Assembly (NCBI GenBank): GCA_003519585.1 | Contig: DOWL01000111.1 | Span: 61,469 to 67,581, forward strand | Direction of reading: 5' to 3' | Origin: Nocardioides sp. | Lineage (GTDB): Bacteria; Actinomycetota; Actinomycetes; Propionibacteriales; Nocardioidaceae | Length of the DNA: 6,113 nt | Part shown: positions 1-6,098 of the stretch, piece after piece | Position numbering within the stretch: position 1 is the first letter of the stretch | Layout of the letters: every line of letters begins with the position of its first letter | Translations under genes and position numbers: made by a program | Notes under the pieces: generated by a model | Told to the model about the DNA's origin: nothing | Database searches by the model: none | What the model saw: only the letters and a program-made list of their open reading frames with translations

Positions 1-319
1 AGAAGCCGCACTGCAGCCCGTGGCACTCCAGGAACGCCTGTTGCACCGGACCGAGCGACCCGTCCGGCTCGGTGAGCCCTTCGACGGTCGTCACCTCGGC
101 GTCCTGGGTGGAGACCGCGAAGACCAGGCAGGAGCGCACTGCACGGCCGTCGAGCAACACCGTGCACGCGCCGCAGACGCCGTGCTCGCAACCCACGTGG
201 GTGCCGGTGAGGCCGAGGTCGTGGCGGAGCGCGTCGGAGAGTAGCCGCCGGGGCGGCAGCCGTACGGCGTGGGTGGTGCCGTTGACCGTCAACACGAAGT
301 CGAGCCGCTCCTCGCTCAT
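1..319 (-). CDS. Molybdenum hydroxylase [2Fe-2S] subunit (CoxS/XdhC-like), 3' end cut by the window
   Basis: This is the small iron-sulfur subunit of a xanthine dehydrogenase/CO dehydrogenase-type hydroxylase. It would carry electrons from the molybdopterin subunit to the FAD subunit in the cytoplasm. I translated 106 residues from the ATG at 319-317; the family is usually about 150-170 residues, so roughly one third lies beyond position 1. The N-terminal plant-ferredoxin-like domain holds the first cluster ligands C44, C49 and C52 (CEHGVCGAC) and C64. The helical second-cluster domain begins with HGLQCGF (residues 100-106, C104), exactly where the family continues into CGFCTPG. The ATG overlaps the TGA of the FAD subunit gene (ATGA, 316-319), and GGAG at 325-328 (minus strand) lies 5 nt upstream as ribosome binding site. 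It is the third gene of the leftward operon, and the large catalytic subunit is expected next, outside the window. The family is certain; the substrate cannot be read from this subunit. Confidence 0.95.
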   Translation of the reverse strand, partial: MSEERLDFVLTVNGTTHAVRLPPRRLLSDALRHDLGLTGTHVGCEHGVCGACTVLLDGRAVRSCLVFAVSTQDAEVTTVEGLTEPDGSLGPVQQAFLECHGLQCGF

Positions 320-1152
320 GGCCGCTCCGATGGTTGCGCCTGCCGAAACTCTCGTGCCGATCGAACCACGCGCCTGGTCAATACCCGCACCAGTTCGGCG
401 CGGTAGTCGGCGGTGGCGTGGATGTCGTCGGCGGGGTCGAGGTGCTCCAGGGCCGCCTCGCCCAGCTGGTCCTCAGGTACCCCGGAGAGGTCGACCACGG
501 TCGGTACGTCGGCCACCGAGAGGTAGCCGACCCGGACGCTGTCCCCCTCGATCAGGGCGGCGGCGCCGACCAGCGCGTAGTCGCCGTGCCGGCGCGCGAT
601 CTCGTCGAACGCCACGCCCGCGCCCTCGGCCAGCGTCGGGAAGAACGCCGAGACCGCGATCTCGTCGTGGTGGACGCTGGACTCGAGCGGGCCGACGTAC
701 AGCTCGACGGCGGGGATGCTGCGCCTACCTTCCGGTCCGACCACGGCCAGCGAGCCGCCGAGCAGGGTGAGGACCACCGGCATCTCGGCGGCGGCATCGG
801 CGTGCACCAGCGAGCCCACGGTGGTGCCACGGTTGCGGATGGTCGCATGCGCGACGTGCGCCAAGGCGAGCGAGACCAACGGCTGCACGCGGCGTACGGC
901 GGACGAGGCGAGCACGTCGGCGTGCCGCGCCAAGGCGCCGACAGTGACCCCGGATTCGTCCGCGTCGATCGTGTCGAGCCCGGGCAGCGCGTTGATGTCC
1001 ACCAGCGCCGAGGGAGCCGCCAGCCGCATGGAGAGCAGCGGGACCAGGCTCTGTCCCCCGGCGAGCACCTTGGCGCCAGGATCACCGGCCAGGGTCGCCA
1101 CTGCTTCGGTGAGCGACCCCGGCCGGTGATAGGCGAACGGGGCTGGTTTCAC
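316..1152 (-). CDS. Molybdenum hydroxylase FAD-binding subunit (CoxM/XdhB-like)
   Basis: This is the medium, flavin-carrying subunit of a three-subunit xanthine dehydrogenase/CO dehydrogenase-type hydroxylase. It accepts electrons from the [2Fe-2S] subunit and passes them to the final acceptor. Its 278 residues are close to the usual 270-300. The N-terminal PCMH-type FAD domain (about 1-175) shows both flavin loops: AGGQS at 31-35 within KVLAGGQSLVPLLSMRL, and IRNRGTTVGSLVHAD at 105-119. The second loop reads TVG where many relatives have IGG. The C-terminal part (about 180-275) matches the CO-dehydrogenase flavoprotein C-terminal domain (NYALVGAA-like motif, here DYALVGAAA). The start is a GTG at 1152-1150; no in-frame start is possible upstream because of a TAA at 1176-1174. 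There is no good Shine-Dalgarno close to it, but it begins only 7 nt after the permease stop, so translation is probably coupled. The substrate could be xanthine, uracil or another N-heterocycle. Confidence 0.94.
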   Translation of the reverse strand: MKPAPFAYHRPGSLTEAVATLAGDPGAKVLAGGQSLVPLLSMRLAAPSALVDINALPGLDTIDADESGVTVGALARHADVLASSAVRRVQPLVSLALAHVAHATIRNRGTTVGSLVHADAAAEMPVVLTLLGGSLAVVGPEGRRSIPAVELYVGPLESSVHHDEIAVSAFFPTLAEGAGVAFDEIARRHGDYALVGAAALIEGDSVRVGYLSVADVPTVVDLSGVPEDQLGEAALEHLDPADDIHATADYRAELVRVLTRRVVRSAREFRQAQPSERP

Positions 1153-1159
1153 GGTGTCA

Positions 1160-2530
1160 TCACAACGCCCTTGTTACCTCATAAGCCCCTGTCTCGGTGT
1201 CACCCCTGCTGCCCCAGTTGACCAGGTGGTAGAGCACGATCACCAGGATCGTGCCGAGGGCGATGCCGGTCAGCGAGAAGTCGTCGGTGATCTTCAGCGT
1301 CACGTTGCCGATGCCGACGATGAGGCCGGCGGCCAGGCCGACGAGGTTGACCGGGTTGCCGAAGTCGACGCGGTTCTCGACCCAGATCTTGGCGCCGATC
1401 AGGCCGATCATGCCGTAGAGCACGACCGTGATCCCACCGAGCACGCCGCCCGGAGTCGCGTTGACGATCGCCCCGAACTTCGGGCACAGGCCGAGCAGGA
1501 TGGCCACCAGGGCCGCGACGTAGTAGGCCGCAGTCGAGTAGACCTTGGTCGCACCCATGACGCCGATGTTCTCGGCGTACGTCGTGGTCGGCGAGCCACC
1601 GAAGGCGCTGGACAGCGCGGTGGCGAAGCCGTCGGCACCGAGCGCCTTGCCCATGTAGGGGTCCAGGTCGTCACCGGTCATCTCGGCCACCGCCTTGACG
1701 TGTCCGGTGTTCTCCGCGATCAGTGCGATCACGCCGGGCAGCACCAGCAGGATGAAGGTCATCGAGAAGCTCGGCCCATGCACGACGTCCACGCCGTCGC
1801 CCAGCGTGCCGCTCGGCAGGCCGATCCAGTCGGCGGCCTTGACGCCGGCCATCGAGACGCGGTCGTGCTCGGTCGCCTCGGTCGCCCCGCCGAGCACCGA
1901 GGTGATCGGGCCGAAGATCCCGTCGAAGAGCCAGGACAGCAGGTAGCCGAAGACGAGTGCGAGGAGCACCGCGATCCGAGCCCAGAAGCCCGGCAGCAGC
2001 ACCGCTGCGCACACCATGAAGACCGCCGTGAGCAGCGCGACCCACTGGTCCTGTGGCCAGTAGATGTTCGCCACGACCGGCGCCAGGTTGAAGCCGATCA
2101 GCATGACCACGGCGCCGGTCACCGCCGGCGGCAGGACCTTATGCACCACGCCCGACCCGGCGAAGTGCACGAGGACACCGACCAGCAGCAACACGAGGCC
2201 GGCCACCATGATCGCGCCGGTGACGTCCGACGAGTCGCCACCCTGGGCGCGGATCGCGAGGACACCGCCCACGAACGACGCGCTGGTGCCGAGGTAGCTC
2301 GGCACCTTGTTGGAGGTGATGAGCAGGAACAGGATCGTGCAGATGCCCGAGAACATGATGGCGAGGTTGGGGTCCAACCCCATGACCAACGGGAAGACGA
2401 ACGTGGCGCCGAACATCGCCACCACGTGTTGGGCTCCGACACCGATCGTCTTGCCCCACGGGAGCCGTTGACTGGGGGCGACCGGCTGGCCGGGCGCCGG
2501 ATTGACCACGTCCCACTTGAACATCGACAT
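1160..2530 (-). CDS. NCS2-family nucleobase permease, RutG/UraA (uracil) type
   Basis: This is an inner-membrane nucleobase:proton symporter of the NCS2/NAT family (456 residues; UraA and RutG are about 430-445). The protein is hydrophobic throughout, consistent with the 14 membrane segments of the family. Motifs in order are: AQHVVAMFGAT (33-43, the conserved QH of helix 1), VPSYLGTSASFVG (76-88), AENTGHVKAVAEMTG (272-286) and YAENIGVMGATKVYS (318-332). E273 and E320 align with the two glutamates that bind uracil in E. coli UraA. The stretch DLDPYMG (288-294) and the CPKFGA, AKIWVENRVD segments resemble E. coli RutG particularly closely. Purine members carry QNNG/QNxG where this protein has ENIG, so a pyrimidine substrate is the better guess; RutG can also take xanthine. 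The start at the ATG 2530-2528 is chosen because AGAAGG (2537-2542, minus strand) lies 6 nt upstream and because homologues begin here; the frame stays open for another 650 bp upstream but that part does not resemble a protein. It is the first gene of the leftward operon. Confidence 0.95.
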   Translation of the reverse strand: MSMFKWDVVNPAPGQPVAPSQRLPWGKTIGVGAQHVVAMFGATFVFPLVMGLDPNLAIMFSGICTILFLLITSNKVPSYLGTSASFVGGVLAIRAQGGDSSDVTGAIMVAGLVLLLVGVLVHFAGSGVVHKVLPPAVTGAVVMLIGFNLAPVVANIYWPQDQWVALLTAVFMVCAAVLLPGFWARIAVLLALVFGYLLSWLFDGIFGPITSVLGGATEATEHDRVSMAGVKAADWIGLPSGTLGDGVDVVHGPSFSMTFILLVLPGVIALIAENTGHVKAVAEMTGDDLDPYMGKALGADGFATALSSAFGGSPTTTYAENIGVMGATKVYSTAAYYVAALVAILLGLCPKFGAIVNATPGGVLGGITVVLYGMIGLIGAKIWVENRVDFGNPVNLVGLAAGLIVGIGNVTLKITDDFSLTGIALGTILVIVLYHLVNWGSRGDTETGAYEVTRAL

Positions 2531-2642
2531 GACAGACCTTCTTTCGCTCCTCGCGCACCCGAGCGCGGTGCTGCCTGATCTGCACATGAGACACCTCGTG
2601 GGCACCGAGTGGTGCGACCGACCTATTACCGGCGGGTAGGTG

Positions 2643-2657
2643 TCGCGGTAACCGCGA
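2643..2657. promoter_or_regulatory. Candidate operator: palindrome TCGCGGT-A-ACCGCGA
   Basis: Two 7-bp arms are perfectly complementary around a single central A at 2650. The site lies just upstream of the proposed -10 of the rightward genes and overlaps the proposed -35 of the leftward permease promoter. A repressor bound here could therefore control both operons at once. The symmetry is seen directly; binding by a transcription factor is inference, and short GC palindromes do occur by chance in such genomes. Confidence 0.4.
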
Positions 2658-2664
2658 GGACGGC

Positions 2665-2677
2665 TAGCGTCGGTCGG
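2665..2677 (+). promoter_or_regulatory. Candidate -10 box for leaderless transcription of the rightward operon
   Basis: TAGCGT (2665-2670) fits the actinobacterial -10 pattern TANNNT and ends 7 nt before the ATG at 2678. Transcription would thus begin at or next to the start codon. This would explain why no Shine-Dalgarno stands at a normal distance from that ATG; the only purine-rich stretch, GAGGA at 2656-2660, is 17 nt away. No convincing -35 is visible. Confidence 0.4.
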
Positions 2678-3328
2678 ATGCAGCATCGTCGACTTGCGGT
2701 GAGCGCGCCGCCACGCGTCGCGGCGCACCTGCGGTCGGTGGGTGACGCCTCGGCGCCGCTGGTGCACCGAGGCCCGGATGCAGTGTACGTCGAGGTAGCC
2801 GGCCGCTGCGTCGGCGTGGTCGGGAGGCGGGCCACAGCGGTGCCCTGCGCACTCCGGAGCACGCTGGACCGACTGCCGGATGTGGTCCGCGCGACGGTGC
2901 GCAGCGGCGTGCTCCACCTCGACGACCTGCCCTGTGCGGTCGGCCGCTTCGTCGACGTCTCGGTGCCCGAACTCCCCGTTGCCGGCATCCCGGGCGCGCT
3001 CGACGTGCGTCCCCTCCTCGGCCGCGGCGACGGCCTCACGCCGTACGGCGACGACGTGCTGTGCGGATGGCTGGCGGTGACCCGGGCCGCGGGGATCGCG
3101 ACGCCGGAAGTGGATGCCGAGATCCGCGCGCTGACCGACACCACGACGCTGCTCTCCGCGACGCTGCTCGACTGCGCCAGCCACGGCGAGGTGGTGCCGG
3201 AGTTCGCGGCGTGGCTAGGCGGGACCGGTCCGGCCGACGCGGTCGAGCGGATCGGCCACAGTTCCGGTCGTGGGCTGCTGGACGGAGCCCGGTTGGCGCT
3301 GTCGGGACTTGAGAGGGTGGCCGCGTGA
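2678..3328 (+). CDS. allH: DUF2877 family protein, AllH-like (oxamate carbamoyltransferase subunit family)
   Basis: This is a member of the DUF2877 family, to which AllH (YlbF) belongs, one of the three proteins required for E. coli oxamate carbamoyltransferase. The most diagnostic stretch is GRGDGLTPYGDDVLCGWL at 115-132 (family pattern G-x-G-x-GLTPsGDD-x-L-x-G). It is followed by TTLLSATLLDCASHGEVVPEF (from 156) and GHSSGRGLLDGARL at 193-206. At 216 residues it is shorter than E. coli AllH (about 270), mainly in the N-terminal half, which still shows the usual beta-rich segment (VYVEVAGRCVGVVG, 36-49). The start at the ATG 2678 is favoured because a -10-like box lies 7 nt upstream; GTG codons at 2609 and 2612 would add 23 or 22 residues that do not look like protein, and GTG 2699 is also possible. 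Its TGA overlaps the GTG of the next gene by 4 nt. The biochemical role of this subunit alone is not known to me. Confidence 0.88.
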   Translation: MQHRRLAVSAPPRVAAHLRSVGDASAPLVHRGPDAVYVEVAGRCVGVVGRRATAVPCALRSTLDRLPDVVRATVRSGVLHLDDLPCAVGRFVDVSVPELPVAGIPGALDVRPLLGRGDGLTPYGDDVLCGWLAVTRAAGIATPEVDAEIRALTDTTTLLSATLLDCASHGEVVPEFAAWLGGTGPADAVERIGHSSGRGLLDGARLALSGLERVAA

Positions 3329-4704
3329 CTTCTCATGTCGAGCTCCGCAAGGGCGCGTACGCCGACTCGGTGACCCTGCTCCAGGTGAGCCGGACCGTCC
3401 AGGGGGTCGAGGGGGTCGCGGCAGCGCAGGTGGCGATGGCGACCGCGCTCAACATCGAGGTGCTCACCGAGATGGGGTTCGATGTGCCTGCCGAGGCAAC
3501 GCCCAACGACCTGGTCGTGGCGGTCCGGCTCGCCGAGGGCGGGTCGCTCGAGCTGGCGCTGGCTGGCGTCGACCAAGCGCTGGCGGACGCCTCGAAGCGC
3601 GAGTCCGGCCCGTCGGAGGAGGCGCCACCCCGGACCACGGGTGCCGCGCTCCGCCGAGCGACCGACGATGCGCTCGTGCTCGTGTCGGTGCCCGGCCCGT
3701 CGGCGTTCGTGGAGGCGATGGACGCGGTCGAGTCGGGTCACGACGTGATGGTCTTCAGCGACAACGTCCCGGTCGACCAGGAGGTCCGGCTCAAGGAGGC
3801 GGCGGCCGAGCGGAGGCTGCTCGTCATGGGGCCCGATTGCGGCACGGCCGTCGTGGGCGAGCTCGGGCTCGGCTTCGCGAACGTCACCCGACCCGGTCCA
3901 GTCGGCCTGGTGGCTGCGTCGGGCACCGGCAGCCAGCAGGTGCTCGCTCTCCTCGACCATGCGGGCGTGGGCGTGACCCATGCGCTCGGCGTGGGCGGCC
4001 GCGACCTCTCGGCCGACGTCGGCGGTCTCGCCACTCGCGAGGCGCTGCGCCGGCTCGACGAGGACTCCTCGGTCGAGCACATCCTGCTCATCTCCAAGCC
4101 CCCCGCTCCTGCAGTGGCCGCCGCCGTGACGGCGTACGCCGACTCGCTGACCACGCCCGTCTCCCGAGCGCTGCTGGGCGAGGTCGACCTGACCGCCGCC
4201 ACAGAGGCGTTGCTGCGCGAACTGGGTTGCGCCGTACCCGCCTGGCCGGTCGTCGGCCGGGCCGCACCGGTCGGCCGCGGGTCGCGGGTGCGAGGGCTGT
4301 TCGTCGGCGGGACGCTGGCCAGCGAGGCCGCACTGATCGCGGGCGATCGGGCCGAGGTCACCGACTTCGGCGACGACGAATACACCGTCGGCCGCGCCCA
4401 CCCGATGATCGACCCGACGCTCCGGCTGGAGCACCTGGCCCGGGCGGCGGCCGATCCCGAGATCGCGGTCCTGCTGCTCGACGTCGTGCTCGGTCACGGT
4501 GCCGAGGCCGATCCCGCCGCACTGCTCGCGCCCGCACTCGCCAACGTACCTCAGCCGGTCGTCGTGACCGTGGTCGGTACGACGAATGATCCGCAGGGCC
4601 TCGACCGTCAGGTCCGGGCGCTCGCCGACGCCGGCGCCGAGGTGCACCTGTCCAACGCGGCCGCGACCCGCCGAGCCGTCGAACTGCTGGGAGAGCCGGC
4701 ATGA
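3325..4704 (+). CDS. fdrA: FdrA/AllF-family protein (acyl-CoA-synthetase-like subunit of oxamate carbamoyltransferase)
   Basis: FdrA (AllF) is related to the alpha subunit of succinyl-CoA synthetase and in E. coli forms part of oxamate carbamoyltransferase, which exchanges carbamoyl between oxalurate and phosphate. The protein matches FdrA from its first residues (KGAYADSVTLLQVSR, 9-23; ATPNDLVVAVR, 58-68) through the Rossmann-like domain with MVFSDNV (142-148), VMGPDCGT (167-174), ASGTGSQQ (198-205) and THALGVGGRDLS (218-229). The second ligase-like domain has GLFVGGTLASEAA (324-336), DFGDDEYTVG (347-356), HPMIDPTLR (359-367) and LLLDVVLGHGAEADPA (383-398). It has 459 residues against about 555 in E. 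coli FdrA; the missing part is the C-terminal domain after the last ligase segment. The GTG start overlaps the previous stop (GTGA, 3325-3328) and is preceded by GAGAGGG (3311-3317) at 7 nt. Its stop overlaps the next ATG. The true acceptor or substrate in this organism is not shown by the sequence. Confidence 0.93.
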   Translation: MTSHVELRKGAYADSVTLLQVSRTVQGVEGVAAAQVAMATALNIEVLTEMGFDVPAEATPNDLVVAVRLAEGGSLELALAGVDQALADASKRESGPSEEAPPRTTGAALRRATDDALVLVSVPGPSAFVEAMDAVESGHDVMVFSDNVPVDQEVRLKEAAAERRLLVMGPDCGTAVVGELGLGFANVTRPGPVGLVAASGTGSQQVLALLDHAGVGVTHALGVGGRDLSADVGGLATREALRRLDEDSSVEHILLISKPPAPAVAAAVTAYADSLTTPVSRALLGEVDLTAATEALLRELGCAVPAWPVVGRAAPVGRGSRVRGLFVGGTLASEAALIAGDRAEVTDFGDDEYTVGRAHPMIDPTLRLEHLARAAADPEIAVLLLDVVLGHGAEADPAALLAPALANVPQPVVVTVVGTTNDPQGLDRQVRALADAGAEVHLSNAAATRRAVELLGEPA

Positions 4705-6098
4705 CCAGTGTCGTCAACGTCGGGACCGACCTGCTCGCCGACGCCCTGGCCGACCAGGCCGTCGAGGTGACCAGGGTCGACTGGCGGCCGCCGATGGAGG
4801 GCACCGAGGCCGACCTCGCCACGGTGGCGGCCGATCCACGCCGGCCGGCCGCCAACGCGCAGGCGCTGGCGGCGATGCTCGAGGTGACCGCCACGCTGGT
4901 CGACGTCGCCCCGGCCTCGGAGCTCCTCGGCCTCCAACGCGGCGAATTCCTCCATGCCGGACCGCCGATCGAGTGGGCGCGCGCCTCCGGGCCGCTGCGC
5001 GGTGCGCTCATGGGCGGCGCCGCCCTGGAAGGGTTGGTCGGCGACCCGGAGGACGCCGTCGCACTCTTCGAGTCCGGCGACTCGGTGTCCCTGGAGCCGT
5101 GCCACCACCGCTCGGCAGTCGGCCCGATGGCCGGCGTAGTCACGCCGTCGATGTGGCTGTGGGTCCTCGAGGACGCCGCCACCGGCCGGCGTACGTACTG
5201 CTCGCTCAACGAGGGGCTCGGCAAGGTGTTGCGGTACGGCGCCTACGGGCCGGACGTGCTGACCCGGCTGCGCTGGCTGGGCGACGTGCTCGGGCCGTTG
5301 CTGCAGGCCGCCGTACGCACCGTCCGCGACCAGGCGGGCCCCGTCGACGTCACCGGGATCCTCACCCAGATGCTGCAGATGGGGGACGAGGCTCACAATC
5401 GCAACCGGGCCGGCACCCTGATGCTGCTACGGGACCTCTCCCCCGCGATGGTGCTCTGCAGTGAGGGGGCGGGCTTCTCGCCGGACGACGTCGCCGAGGC
5501 GCTGCGGTTCATCGGCGGCAACGACCACTTCTTCCTCAACCTCGCGATGCCCGCCTGCAAGCTCGCGCTCGACGCCGCCCGCGACACCCCCGGCTCCACG
5601 ATGGTGGTGGCGATGGCCCGCAACGGCACCGACTTCGGCATCCAGACCGCCGGCACCGGTGACGAATGGTTCACCGGCCCGGCGCAGCTCGCCGACGGAC
5701 TCTTCCTCGGCGACTACGGCCCCGACGACGCCAACCCCGACATCGGCGACTCCGCGATCACCGAGACCGCGGGGATCGGCGGCTTCGCCATGGCCACCGC
5801 CCCTGCGATCGTCCGGTTCGTCGGCGGATCGGTCCCCGACGCACTCGCGACCACCCGGCGGATGCACGAGATCACCCTCGGCGCGAACCCCCGCTGGTCG
5901 GTCCCGGTGCTGGAGTTCCAAGGCACGCCCACCGGCATCGACGTGACCAAGGTCTGCCGCACCGGCATCCTCCCCCAGATCAACACCGGCATGGCCGGCA
6001 AGCTGGCGGGGGTCGGCCAGGTCGGCGCCGGGCTGGTCACCCCACCCGTCGAGATCTTCCCGAGGGCCTTGGCGAGGCTGGCCGAACTGGCCCGCTGA
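4701..6098 (+). CDS. allG: DUF1116 family protein, AllG-like (oxamate carbamoyltransferase subunit family)
   Basis: This is a complete DUF1116 protein of 465 residues, the family of E. coli AllG (YlbE, about 420 residues), which works with FdrA/AllF and AllH as oxamate carbamoyltransferase. An N-terminal small domain begins VVNVGTDLLADAL and runs to VDWRPP (4-31). The main domain carries strongly conserved-looking blocks: LMGGAALEGL (103-112), LEPCHHRSAVGPMAGV (131-146), SLNEGLGKVLRYG (168-180), QMGDEAHNRN (226-235), GGNDHFFLN (272-280), MARNGTDFGIQ (305-315), AITETAGIGGFAM (352-364) and the C-terminal NTGMAGKLAGVGQVGAG (428-444). The His, Asp and Asn residues in these blocks are candidates for catalysis, but I cannot assign roles. 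The ATG overlaps the fdrA stop (ATGA, 4701-4704) and GGGAG (4689-4693) lies 7 nt upstream. It is the third coupled gene of the rightward operon. Confidence 0.93.
   Translation: MTSVVNVGTDLLADALADQAVEVTRVDWRPPMEGTEADLATVAADPRRPAANAQALAAMLEVTATLVDVAPASELLGLQRGEFLHAGPPIEWARASGPLRGALMGGAALEGLVGDPEDAVALFESGDSVSLEPCHHRSAVGPMAGVVTPSMWLWVLEDAATGRRTYCSLNEGLGKVLRYGAYGPDVLTRLRWLGDVLGPLLQAAVRTVRDQAGPVDVTGILTQMLQMGDEAHNRNRAGTLMLLRDLSPAMVLCSEGAGFSPDDVAEALRFIGGNDHFFLNLAMPACKLALDAARDTPGSTMVVAMARNGTDFGIQTAGTGDEWFTGPAQLADGLFLGDYGPDDANPDIGDSAITETAGIGGFAMATAPAIVRFVGGSVPDALATTRRMHEITLGANPRWSVPVLEFQGTPTGIDVTKVCRTGILPQINTGMAGKLAGVGQVGAGLVTPPVEIFPRALARLAELAR

Larger units (their letters stand above)
2531..2677. promoter_or_regulatory. 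Divergent intergenic control region
   Basis: This 147-bp gap separates the start codons of the permease (leftward) and the AllH-like gene (rightward), and both operons must be transcribed from it. It contains several inverted repeats: a 15-bp near-perfect palindrome at 2643-2657, ACCTA-N11-TAGGT at 2621-2641, GCACC-N4-GGTGC at 2602-2615 and GCACC-N7-GGTGC at 2555-2571. A tentative leftward promoter is TTACCG (minus strand, 2646-2651), 17-nt spacer, TAATAG (2623-2628); each box matches the consensus at only 3 of 6 positions. The permease would then have a leader of about 85 nt. No regulator gene is in the window. I see no riboswitch class I recognise. Confidence 0.6.

Noticed and set aside
1150..1165. 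ATG at 1160-1158 (minus) as start of the FAD subunit
   Set aside because: That frame meets a TGA after three codons; the GTG at 1152 is the only workable start.
1153..1180. A similarity to a 16S rRNA 3'-end word (GTAACAAGG) on the minus strand near the permease stop
   Set aside because: Only nine bases within a coding sequence; a chance match with no rRNA context.
334..1221. A 295-codon plus-strand frame opposite the FAD subunit gene
   Set aside because: The opposite strand encodes both flavin motifs in the right order at the right length, so this is a shadow.
1154..2578. A 474-codon open frame on the plus strand opposite the permease
   Set aside because: The translation is dominated by D, R, H, E and Q with no domain pattern; it is the typical antisense shadow of a GC-rich membrane-protein gene, which fully occupies the other strand.
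2531..3184. An N-terminal extension of the permease reading frame up to 3184
   Set aside because: The extension does not resemble protein, crosses the divergent gene, and a good ribosome binding site plus homologue alignment place the start at 2530.
3270..4589. A 439-codon plus-strand frame overlapping the FdrA-like gene
   Set aside because: Arginine- and glycine-rich frame-shifted reading of the real gene; no motif and no ribosome binding site of note.
2626..4647. A 673-codon open frame on the minus strand opposite the AllH- and FdrA-like genes
   Set aside because: Low-complexity R/G/S/P-rich translation with no recognisable motif, opposite two well-recognised genes with ribosome binding sites and start/stop overlaps.
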